Origin: Flavisolibacter sp.
GTDB lineage: Bacteria > Bacteroidota > Bacteroidia > Chitinophagales > Chitinophagaceae
DNA length: 52,511 bases
Assembly: GCA_028288675.1 (NCBI GenBank)
Contig: JAQBNG010000102.1
Coordinates: forward strand, 1 to 52,511
Direction of reading: 5' to 3'
Part shown: piece by piece, positions 45,765-52,511 of the stretch
Position numbering within the stretch: position 1 is the stretch's first letter
How the letters are laid out: every line of letters starts with the position of its first letter
The notes under the pieces: model-generated
What the model was told of the DNA's origin: nothing
Database searches by the model: none
The model's input: only the letters and a program-made list of their open reading frames with translations
Position numbers and translations under genes: made by a program

Positions 45765-48008
45765 CTAAATAGAATTAGCCTCAAGTATCTTATCCGGCGT
45801 TATCGGCAATTGCCTTATCCTTTTTCCTGTAGCATGATAGATAGCATTAGCCACCGCCGCTGCAAAACCTATCAATGCAATTTCGCCCATGCCTTTTGAC
45901 CCAACCGGGTTTAAGACAGGGTCGGGTTTGTTTACAAAATAAGCTTCTATATGCGGCACATCTGCATGAACAGGAACATGGTAATCGGCAAGATTATTAT
46001 TCACCCAACGGCCGTAGCGGTGGTCAATTACCCCTTCTTCCATTAAGGCACCGCCCAGGCCTCCAACTACGCCACCGATCATCTGGCTTTCCGCGGTTTT
46101 ATAGCTTACAATTTTTCCGGCATCGGCAGCCGTTACTATTTTATCAATTCGCACTACGCCTGTTAGCGGGTGCACTTTTACTCTTACAAAATGCACCGAA
46201 TAAGAATAAGCCGAATACTTCTGCATGGCAGGGTTAGGCACTGCATTTTCTATGACGTCTATTGAACTAAGAGCCGCCCCCTTTATTACATCGCCATACG
46301 AGAGCCGCTTCGAATCATCACCTTTCAGGCTCAGTTCGCCCTTGCTAAAATCAAGGCTTTCCACAGCAACATCACCACCAAAAACCGGCGACTTCTTTGC
46401 CGCTTCTGCCAGCTTTTTCTTGAGTGTAACGCAGGCATTGCTTACCGCCGCACCTAAAGTAGATGTAGTGCTGGAGCCACCTTGTGTTGGTCCGGGCGGC
46501 AGCGAAGAATCACCTAATTCAAAACGAATTTTATTAGCAGGTATTCCCATGGCATCACTTGCAATTTGCACCATGGCCGTAGCCGTACCGGGGCCGCTGT
46601 CGCTTACAGCACTTTGCAATAAAAGCGTTCCGTCGGCGTAAAGTTTTGCAGCCAGGTTAGCCTGTCCGCGAAAAGCGCCAAACAGCCCTGTGCTCATGCC
46701 GTAACCCACCTGCCACTCTCCATCTTTCATGCTTTTTGGTTCGGGGTTTCGCCTCTTCCAATCTATTTTATCCTTACCTAACTCGTAGGCTTCTTTTAAA
46801 AATTTAGAGCTATATGGCTTACCGTTTTCAGGATCGGTTTCGGCATAATTACGAAGCCTCAATTCAATGGGATCCATTTTCAATGCATACGATAATTCAT
46901 CAAGCCCGCACTCCAATGGAAAAGAACCGGTGGCTTCGCCGGGCCCACGCATCCAGGTAGGTGTGCTTACATCAAGCTGGTAAATATTATACTTAGTTGT
47001 TACGTTGGCGCAGGCATACAACTGCAGCGTCATTTTTACCAGGCCTTCATTAAATGCCTCGTAAGTTGATGTAATAGCGGCTGCTTCGTGCATCATCCCC
47101 ATTAACCTGCCATCAGTGTTTGCACCGATAGCAATCTTTTGAATTGCCTCGGGTCTATACCCGACAAGCGTAAACATTTGCGGACGGGTGAGAACTAACT
47201 TCAATGGCTTACCTGTTTTTTTTGCACCCATCAGGGCAGCAATTGCATGAGGCCATGTACGCAATGCAGCACCAAATCCACCACCAACATATTGTGCGTT
47301 CACCTGCACGTTTTTCTCTTCCAGTTTAAACGCCTGCATAACGCTTTGCTGGGTGCTTTTTACTCCCTGCGTTTTTTCCCAAACTGTTACTTTATCATCC
47401 CCGTCCCATCGCACCGTGGTAGCATGTAACTCCATTGGGTTATGCACGTGAATGGGCATAATGTAGGTGCTTTCTATTTTCACTGGTGCGCCCTTCCATG
47501 CATCTTTTTCACCACGAACAACTTCATTGTAGCGTTGCCCTTCCAGTGGCTTATCCGTTTTCATGGCATCCACCAGATCAGTATGCGGCGCTTCTTTGTT
47601 GTATTGTGCTTTTATCAGTGAAGCTGCATAAGTGGCCCTCTCAAATGTATCGGCAATCACTAAAGCAATGGGTTGCCCGTTAAAACGAATAATGTTATCA
47701 TTAAAAATTCGTAATCCCTTGCCACCGGTTTGTCCTTTTGCAGGGTTGGTGCCTTCATCATACCCAGGAATTTTCGGTGCATTTAAGTGCGTGATAACAG
47801 CTATTACACCGGGTGCTTTTTCGGCGCCCTTTGTATCAATTGCCGTGATAGTTCCCTTGGTGATGTTGCTGCCGGCTAACACGCCGTAGGTCATTCCCGG
47901 CAGGTCGTATTCAGCAGCATATTTTGCAGCGCCGGTAACTTTTGCTCTACCATCTACACGGTCTAAGTCAGCCATTGGCGCATTGGTATCAAAAAATAAT
48001 TTATCCAT
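45765..48008 (-). CDS. paoC: PaoC-like molybdopterin subunit of aldehyde oxidoreductase
   Basis: The 747-residue large subunit of a xanthine dehydrogenase family enzyme that binds the molybdenum cofactor. Motifs: YVGGGFGAAL, RGPGEATGSFPLECGLDEL, GGSSTTSTLGAA and KGMGE, whose Glu709 is the likely catalytic base. Together with the two upstream subunits it matches PaoABC (YagTSR), a periplasmic aldehyde oxidoreductase of the family. Aldehyde specificity is an inference from the three-subunit arrangement and the FAD subunit's extra cluster. It lies 8 nt after the FAD subunit gene. Confidence 0.85.
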   Translation of the reverse strand: MDKLFFDTNAPMADLDRVDGRAKVTGAAKYAAEYDLPGMTYGVLAGSNITKGTITAIDTKGAEKAPGVIAVITHLNAPKIPGYDEGTNPAKGQTGGKGLRIFNDNIIRFNGQPIALVIADTFERATYAASLIKAQYNKEAPHTDLVDAMKTDKPLEGQRYNEVVRGEKDAWKGAPVKIESTYIMPIHVHNPMELHATTVRWDGDDKVTVWEKTQGVKSTQQSVMQAFKLEEKNVQVNAQYVGGGFGAALRTWPHAIAALMGAKKTGKPLKLVLTRPQMFTLVGYRPEAIQKIAIGANTDGRLMGMMHEAAAITSTYEAFNEGLVKMTLQLYACANVTTKYNIYQLDVSTPTWMRGPGEATGSFPLECGLDELSYALKMDPIELRLRNYAETDPENGKPYSSKFLKEAYELGKDKIDWKRRNPEPKSMKDGEWQVGYGMSTGLFGAFRGQANLAAKLYADGTLLLQSAVSDSGPGTATAMVQIASDAMGIPANKIRFELGDSSLPPGPTQGGSSTTSTLGAAVSNACVTLKKKLAEAAKKSPVFGGDVAVESLDFSKGELSLKGDDSKRLSYGDVIKGAALSSIDVIENAVPNPAMQKYSAYSYSVHFVRVKVHPLTGVVRIDKIVTAADAGKIVSYKTAESQMIGGVVGGLGGALMEEGVIDHRYGRWVNNNLADYHVPVHADVPHIEAYFVNKPDPVLNPVGSKGMGEIALIGFAAAVANAIYHATGKRIRQLPITPDKILEANSI

Positions 48009-48016
48009 AAAATTGA

Positions 48017-49000
48017 TTAGATGCCGGTAAGCGTTTTTAAAGTATGAACAATTGTATTCGGCGCCAGCGTTAATTTGAAATCATTGTGACCATAACTCTT
48101 TGCGTCTTTTAAAGCCAATGCTGCTGCCTGCTGAAAATTGGCAACAGTAGCTTCTTTGCCTTTCAGAAACGTTTCAGCTGTTGTTAACCGCCAGGGCTTA
48201 TGCGCCACTCCACCCATTGCTAAACGGGCCTGCTGAATTGTTTTTCCTTTTATATCCAAAGCAGCAGCAACAGATACCAAGGCGAATGCATACGAGGCCC
48301 TGTCGCGGATCTTTTGATACAAACTATTCTTTGCAAACGCTTTATTAACCGGCACTTCAATAGCGGTGATCATCTCTCCTTTTTGAAGGTTGTTATCCTT
48401 TGCAGGATTGTCGCCCGGCAGGCGATGAAAATCTAAAATAGGAATACGGCGTTCGCCTTTTGCACCGGCGACTATAACGGTGGCCTCCAATGCGGCCAGC
48501 GCAATGCACATATCCGATGGGTTCACGGCAATACATTTATCCGATGCGCCAAAGATGGCGTGCATGCGGTTGTATCCTTTTAACGCACTGCAGCCGGTAC
48601 CGGGTTGGCGTTTATTGCAGGGCATAACGGTGTCGTAAAAATAAGGGCAGCGGGTCCGCTGCATGGCATTGCCACCAACGGTAGCCATGTTTCTTATTTG
48701 TGCAGAGGCGCCTGCGTTCAATGCCTGTGATAATAAAGGCAAAGCTTTTCTGATGGTTTCATTCTCGGCCACCTCACTATTCAACGCCAATGCGCCAATG
48801 CGGATAATACCGTTAGCTTCTTTAATTTCTTTTAAAGGAAGACGAGTAACATCGATCAACTTTTGCGGGCTCATTACACCCCGCTTCATTAGATCAACAA
48901 GGTTAGTACCACCGGCAATCAGTTGCGCAGTGGCGTCTTTATTTATGGAAGCTACTGCGGCGCCAACAGTAGCCGGCCGCGCATAATCAAATGGGATCAT
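48017..49000 (-). CDS. paoB: PaoB-like FAD subunit with 4Fe-4S site
   Basis: The 327-residue FAD-binding subunit. AGGTNLVDLMKRG (29-41) and ATVGGNAMQRTRCPY bind FAD. Cys118, Cys128 and Cys137, in the segment from RTRCPYFYD to PGTGCSALKG, with Cys156 nearby, match the extra [4Fe-4S] cluster of PaoB. Ordinary xanthine dehydrogenases lack this. The subunit passes electrons from the 2Fe-2S subunit to FAD. Its start overlaps the 2Fe-2S gene stop by 4 bp. Confidence 0.87.
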   Translation of the reverse strand: MIPFDYARPATVGAAVASINKDATAQLIAGGTNLVDLMKRGVMSPQKLIDVTRLPLKEIKEANGIIRIGALALNSEVAENETIRKALPLLSQALNAGASAQIRNMATVGGNAMQRTRCPYFYDTVMPCNKRQPGTGCSALKGYNRMHAIFGASDKCIAVNPSDMCIALAALEATVIVAGAKGERRIPILDFHRLPGDNPAKDNNLQKGEMITAIEVPVNKAFAKNSLYQKIRDRASYAFALVSVAAALDIKGKTIQQARLAMGGVAHKPWRLTTAETFLKGKEATVANFQQAAALALKDAKSYGHNDFKLTLAPNTIVHTLKTLTGI

Positions 49001-49626
49001 TTAACACCTCCTTTTTTTACTACGTCTTTAATAGCATCTACAATATTGGGATAGGCTCCGCAACGGCAGATATTTCCACTCATATATTCTCTTATGTCAG
49101 CATCATTTTTTGCATGGCCTTCACGGATGCAAGCCACCGCCGACATGATCTGGCCCGGTGTGCAATAGCCGCATTGAAAGCCATCATGCTCAATAAAAGC
49201 TTCCTGCATCGGGTGCAGGTCATCACCATTCTGCAAGCCTTCGATGGTTGTTATTTTTTTACCATCCTGCATTACAGCTAAACTCAAACAACTTAAAACC
49301 CGCTGGCCATCAACATGCACTGTGCAGGCGCCACACTGGCCATAGTCGCAACCTTTTTTAGAACCGGTAAGGTGCAATTGCTCCCGTAATAAATCCAGTA
49401 ATGTAACCCTTGGTTCTACCTGTAAGGAATAAGGCTTGCCATTCACTTCTATTTGTAAGGGAAGTTTTTCAAAGTATTCAGCACCCTTTTCATCCAGCTT
49501 ATCTTCAGCCGCTTTTACAAGAGCTGCCGGTGCCAGCGTTATAGCTGCAGCCGCCGTCGTTCGTTTTAAAAAGGAGCGTCGCGAATGTGCTGCACGCAGA
49601 ACATCATCTTCGTGTTCGTTGGTCAT
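48997..49626 (-). CDS. paoA: PaoA-like 2Fe-2S subunit with Tat signal
   Basis: The 209-residue iron-sulfur subunit. A twin-arginine leader (SRRSFLKRTTAAAAITLAPA) begins near residue 16 and directs the folded complex to the periplasm. The ferredoxin-like domain has CDYGQCGACTVHVDG. The second cluster domain has CGYCTPGQ and CRCGAYP. It passes electrons between the molybdenum centre and the FAD subunit. It heads the paoABC operon. A terminator upstream (49780) separates it from the next gene. Confidence 0.9.
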   Translation of the reverse strand: MTNEHEDDVLRAAHSRRSFLKRTTAAAAITLAPAALVKAAEDKLDEKGAEYFEKLPLQIEVNGKPYSLQVEPRVTLLDLLREQLHLTGSKKGCDYGQCGACTVHVDGQRVLSCLSLAVMQDGKKITTIEGLQNGDDLHPMQEAFIEHDGFQCGYCTPGQIMSAVACIREGHAKNDADIREYMSGNICRCGAYPNIVDAIKDVVKKGGVK

Positions 49627-49770
49627 TGGTATAAGAGTTTATGAAGAGTAATTTAGGTATTAAATGCATTGCTATAGAAATCGGCCGGTAATAAATTTTT
49701 GGCGATGAAATTTGTGGAAGGGGTGAACGGATTTTTAAAAATTCTTTCAACTCACCGGCAGCAACAGCTG

Positions 49771-49801
49771 TAAAATAAAAACCCCGCTGCATAGCGGGGT
49801 T
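49771..49801 (-). terminator. Rho-independent terminator
   Basis: On the minus strand AACCCCGCT (49801-49793) and AGCGGGGTT (49788-49780) form a 9-bp stem with a 4-nt loop followed by TTTATTTTA. It ends the small secreted protein gene at 49822 and insulates paoABC. Confidence 0.85.
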
Positions 49802-49821
49802 AGGTTATAAAAGGATAGCTG

Positions 49822-50241
49822 TTACCATCTCCTGTCGTTCCTTGCATAAGGATTGCTGTTATTACGGTTGCGGCTTCCCTGGAAGCGGTCTCTCACAGCC
49901 TGCACCTGCTGCCGGCGCTGCTGCTCCAGTAAGCGCACCTGGTAAGATTTTTCTGATGAACGCATCCGGCGGGCCGATTGTACATCGCGAATCTTGTAAT
50001 CGAACTCACGATTGATACGCTGAATTTCGAAATCTCTTTCTTTAGCGCTGGAGTTGTTGTTATTGTACCGTGAGTTGTTATCGTACCGGGAGTTGCCGTT
50101 ATCATATACGGTGCGGTCATTGGTTCCGCCACCCAGTATTACATCGCGGTTTTCGGTGCGGTTAGGATACGAATTCGGGTACTGCGCAAACGCCCCGGTT
50201 ACAGCAACAAGAGCGATAGATAAAGTAAGAATCTTTTTCAT
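49822..50241 (-). CDS. Small secreted Asn/Arg-rich protein
   Basis: A 139-residue exported protein with a signal peptide (MKKILTLSIALVAVTGAFAQ). The next ~45 residues are Asn/Tyr/Arg-rich and probably disordered (SRYDNNSRYNNNNSS). A charged helix follows (about 65-120, KERDFEIQRINREFDYKIRD and later LLEQQRRQQVQAVRDRFQ). No family was recognised; similar helical periplasmic proteins are common in this phylum. It is a single gene ended by a strong terminator. Confidence 0.75.
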   Translation of the reverse strand: MKKILTLSIALVAVTGAFAQYPNSYPNRTENRDVILGGGTNDRTVYDNGNSRYDNNSRYNNNNSSAKERDFEIQRINREFDYKIRDVQSARRMRSSEKSYQVRLLEQQRRQQVQAVRDRFQGSRNRNNSNPYARNDRRW

Positions 50242-50426
50242 AGTGACTGTTTTAAATTGTTAGGCTTTAAGATGTGAAGCGGCCTCTGTTGTTTAAAGAA
50301 CCTGCGTTAATTAAAGTGAATAGTTTTAAGAAGCAGCCATTTATTTTCATGTATGATACAACACCAATAAAAATCCCTTTGCATCAACAAAGGGATGAAG
50401 TCTTTAATGAATTATTTACACTGAAA

Positions 50427-51368
50427 TTATTTCTTGTTTGTATCAACCGGCTTCACTGTTTTTAAATATTTATAGATCGCTTTCAATTCTTCATCGGTCA
50501 TGCGTCCATACGATTCCCATGGCATGTGACTGTGCTTGATAATTTTACCCATACGAAAGCGTTTGATAAAATCCTGCTGGCTCCAGCCGTAAATTCTTCC
50601 GGAAGGATGCGGCGTAAGGTTAGGCGAGATCAATGTTGCTTTTCCTTCCTCTTCAAACTCAATACCGCCGGCTAAAGGTTCGCCAACATACTGACCAATT
50701 CCATTACGCTTTGTATGGCACTCATTGCAGTTGGCAACAGCCATTACCAGGTGGCGTCCATAAGCAATTGTCGTATCAGGTTTCACTACTGCTTTTACCG
50801 GTTCGGTGGGACCGGTGGGTTCTATCAAAAAGGCTTTAATTACCTGGCCCATTACATTGTATTCATGATCAGGTATTTTATTTTTTACCGGTTTTATTGA
50901 ACGCAGGTAAGAAATAACTGCGGTAAGGTCATCATCGCTCATGTTTTGAAATGGCATAAAAGGCAGCACGGCCTCGCCGTTCTTTTTTACACTGTAACGC
51001 AACACACGGGCTATTTCGCCATCAGTCATACCACCGATACCAGTTGCAGAATCGGGTGTTAAGTTGCGGGTATAAAATGTTCCAAACGGAAGTTTAAAAG
51101 GAAGTCCGCCACTGAGTGCCGGTTCCTGGCCCCTGCCAAGTAATGAGTCTACGTTCTTTACGGTGCTGTGGCAATCAACACAATGTCCCGGCCCTAATAC
51201 CAGGCGTCTTCCTTTTGCAATGATTGCTGTATCGGCAGATGCTTTAATACCTGGATAAGGAGCAGTATAAGTAAGGTGCTGCCTGAAAGCGGTAGCGACA
51301 GAAACACCCGCCACTATAAATAAAATGACGAGACCTGTCCATTTTAAAATTTTCCGGATCATACCCAT
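50427..51368 (-). CDS. Membrane-anchored dihaem cytochrome c
   Basis: A 313-residue c-type cytochrome with an N-terminal membrane helix (about 9-28, KWTGLVILFIVAGVSVATAF). It has two haem-binding motifs, CVDCH (63-67) and CNECH (214-218), each in a cytochrome c domain with a later Met ligand candidate (PFMPFQNMSD; HMPWESYGRM). Such proteins pass electrons from periplasmic dehydrogenases to the respiratory chain. It lies 0.8 kb upstream of paoABC on the same strand, a plausible electron acceptor for that enzyme. Met3 is an alternative start. Confidence 0.88.
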   Translation of the reverse strand: MGMIRKILKWTGLVILFIVAGVSVATAFRQHLTYTAPYPGIKASADTAIIAKGRRLVLGPGHCVDCHSTVKNVDSLLGRGQEPALSGGLPFKLPFGTFYTRNLTPDSATGIGGMTDGEIARVLRYSVKKNGEAVLPFMPFQNMSDDDLTAVISYLRSIKPVKNKIPDHEYNVMGQVIKAFLIEPTGPTEPVKAVVKPDTTIAYGRHLVMAVANCNECHTKRNGIGQYVGEPLAGGIEFEEEGKATLISPNLTPHPSGRIYGWSQQDFIKRFRMGKIIKHSHMPWESYGRMTDEELKAIYKYLKTVKPVDTNKK

Positions 51369-51550
51369 TTAGTTTTGAGGAATGAAACTATTGTTGGCAG
51401 CGCCGGAAGGAAACAGGATAGGAAATGAATTGTATAATCAGCAGAACGATTTGATAATAATAGGTTTGATTTTGTACTAATGCAGCAGGTAATAATTAAA
51501 CGGTTGTGGTCTTAAATGTATGGTGCGTAGTAAAGCAACCTTCGGGGATT

Positions 51551-51738
51551 CTTCGTCGACTCTTCGTCGACTCTTCGACAAGCTCAGAGTGACAAGGATA
51601 ACAAGAGCGACAAGGATAACAAGAGTGACAAGAGCGACAAGAGCGAAAAGAGCAACAAGGGTGAAAAGGTGATAAGGGCGATAACCAACCTGGCTTGATC
51701 ACTACAATAAAAACGGTGTCAGGCTGAGCTTGCCGAAG
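51551..51738. repeat. REP-like cores in inverse orientation around a minisatellite
   Basis: CTTCGTCGACT occurs twice at 51551-51572, then CTTCGACAAGCTCAGAGTGA (51573-51592). The tail expands into imperfect GACAAGGATAACAAGAGC units to about 51690. TGTCAGGCTGAGCTTGCCGA (51717-51736) is the related core in reverse. This is the same family as at 27-165 and 3638. Confidence 0.75.
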
Positions 51739-51849
51739 CCTTTTGGTAGTAAGGTTTTACGGCTAGCATGCATTTAAAACCACAGCCAGTTAAACATTAG
51801 AAAGGAACGTGATGCAGAAATGATCAGGAGCCTATAAAAAAGGTTTCTA

Positions 51850-51873
51850 AAGGGGAGGATACCTCCCTTTTTC
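51850..51873 (+). terminator. Hairpin with T-run
   Basis: GGGAGG (51853-51858) and CCTCCC (51862-51867) around ATA, followed by TTTTTC. It is a short but GC-rich intrinsic terminator on the plus strand with no plus-strand gene upstream. Confidence 0.6.
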
Positions 51874-51891
51874 ATTTACTACATTTTACAG

Positions 51892-51938
51892 AATAAAGAA
51901 TCCCTTCTGTTTGTTGGCAGAAGGGATTCTTTATTTTT
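51892..51938 (+). terminator. Strong rho-independent terminator
   Basis: AATAAAGAATCCCTTCTG (51892-51909) and CAGAAGGGATTCTTTATT (51918-51935) form a perfect 18-bp stem with an 8-nt loop followed by TTTTAT. No upstream coding gene on the plus strand explains it. Confidence 0.8.
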
Positions 51939-51979
51939 TATAAAAGGCGCAAAAGAGGTTTTGTTGTCCGCTTAGGTTT

Positions 51980-52215
51980 ATAGGACTTTTGGACGCCTTG
52001 GTTTTTCTTTAGGATCTGGACCCTGGTGGTTTTCTTTTAGGATAAACGGACCCTTAAACGGGGCTCTTTGGTTTTACTTAGGATCTGGATTGGATAGGTT
52101 GGCTTTTAAAAATAGATAGAAGCTGACTGATACTGGATTTTGTGGCTTTTCTGTTGGATAGTTGAACTTTAAAAAAACTTACTGGACGGTTGGTTTTCAG
52201 GACTTGGATTGGATT
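51980..52215 (+). repeat. G/T-rich imperfect repeat block
   Basis: Variants of GGTTTTTCTTTAGGATCTGG recur: near 51999, GGTTTTCTTTTAGGATAAAC near 52027, GGTTTTACTTAGGATCTGGA near 52070, and looser GGCTTTTCTGTTGGATAG and GGTTTTCAGGACTTGGATTG to 52215. The spacing varies (roughly 28-45 nt). It is poor in C on the plus strand and has no long frame. A reverse-oriented match to the first unit lies at 52441-52461. Confidence 0.6.
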
Positions 52216-52392
52216 GATTAGCTATCAATCAACTTCTGCAACAAAAGTAATAAGGCTGAGCCTGCTGCACAAGAGCGGAACTGCCCATTATTAAGAGTCA
52301 TAGATTTACTGTGCGGGCCTCGTAGATTAACGATAGCGGAAGGGAAGTGTTACGTATAAGTAGTGTAGAAAGCTATCCTTCATAGGGGGCTG

Positions 52393-52424
52393 AAAACAAA
52401 AAAGGCTGCATAGAAATGCTGCCT
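52393..52424 (-). terminator. Terminator-like hairpin facing the minus strand
   Basis: On the minus strand AGGCAGCAT (52424-52416) and ATGCAGCCT (52411-52403) form a stem with one mismatch and a 4-nt loop, followed by TTTTTGTTTTC. It would terminate a minus-strand transcript that starts beyond the right edge. Confidence 0.45.
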
Positions 52425-52511
52425 CGTTTTAAAATCCAATATCCTATGAAAAACCAAGACGAAAGTATAAGAGTAAACCAGTAAAAACAAGAGTAAAAAC
52501 GCCCTTTCTTT

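Larger units (their letters stand above)
51369..52511. other. 1.1-kb gene-free region with repeats and hairpins
   Basis: No credible coding gene was seen. Contents from left to right: promoter-proximal sequence of the cytochrome gene, CTTCGTCGACT tandem units and a REP-like core (51551-51595), a degenerate minisatellite (51587-51690), and an inverted REP-like core (51717-51738). Two terminator hairpins (51850, 51892), a G/T-rich imperfect repeat block (51980-52215) and a minus-strand terminator-like hairpin (52393) follow. A small RNA ending at 51872 or 51938 is possible but not shown. Confidence 0.55.

Noticed and set aside
50274-50465. 63-codon plus-strand frame between the secreted protein and cytochrome genes
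   Set aside because: It runs antisense into the end of the cytochrome gene, with no domain or start context.
51496-51702. Cys/Ser-rich 68-codon frame on the minus strand
   Set aside because: It is only the translation of the REP core and minisatellite units; SELVEE is the usual false product of this repeat.
51980-52215. CRISPR array at the right edge
   Set aside because: Repeat units are imperfect and irregularly spaced, with no uniform spacers and no cas gene in view.

Overview
The window comes from a member of the Bacteroidota, most likely a Chitinophagaceae-like genus. The evidence is a type IX secretion C-terminal sorting domain, an lpxC-fabZ gene fusion, a TonB-dependent receptor with a carboxypeptidase-regulatory N-terminus, an acpP-fabF-rnc cluster, promoter candidates of the TTG-N19-21-TAnnTTTG type, few Shine-Dalgarno sequences, and many sentence-like or palindromic intergenic repeats. 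It is chromosomal: no integrase, transposase, phage gene, CRISPR array, rRNA or tRNA was recognised.

Layout. 0.2-3.7 kb: a secreted tricorn-like protease flanked by inverted copies of a 130-180 bp repeat. 3.7-9 kb: M23 peptidase, a MarR/NmrA regulator-enzyme pair with matching palindromic operators, ruvB, a T9SS cargo protein and a GNAT enzyme. 9-17.5 kb: envelope lipid genes, acpP-fabF-rnc and lpxC/fabZ-lpxA-ABC ATPase, separated by an O-methyltransferase, a lipoprotein, and an AraC-type regulator with a cysteine cluster next to a NicO/UreH-like membrane protein. 17.5-22.7 kb: a tetR-tolC-emrA-emrB efflux operon with a 45-nt palindromic operator over its promoter. 22.8-28.4 kb: a winged-helix regulator with two paralogous membrane proteins, a TPR-like protein, a 2TM protein, a TonB-dependent receptor and a small secreted protein. 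28.7-32.3 kb: fused isobutyryl-CoA mutase icmF, which carries three stretches resembling dispersed intergenic repeats. 32.4-40 kb: single genes (K+ channel, DUF1328, desaturase, SRPBCC, TMEM175, SDR, glycosyltransferase-like, DUF2007, DUF983) and a decayed VOC/glyoxalase gene. 40-45.7 kb: mqo, a small conserved protein, a receiver-only response regulator, a DUF2911 lipoprotein and asnB. 45.7-51.4 kb: a PaoABC-type periplasmic molybdenum aldehyde oxidoreductase, a small secreted protein and a membrane-anchored dihaem cytochrome c that could accept its electrons. The last 1.1 kb has no credible gene but holds terminators, REP-like repeats, a degenerate minisatellite and an odd G/T-rich repeat block.

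How the genes work together. ACP, FabF, FabZ, LpxC, LpxA and the desaturase all serve fatty-acid and lipid A synthesis. The efflux operon is self-contained and self-regulated. IcmF links branched and straight C4 acyl-CoAs. PaoABC plus cytochrome c forms a likely periplasmic oxidation chain.

The least ordinary signals are the repeat-derived segments inside icmF, the Cys-cluster AraC regulator beside a putative metal exporter, the two-operator MarR system, the broken VOC gene, and the repeat block at the right edge.
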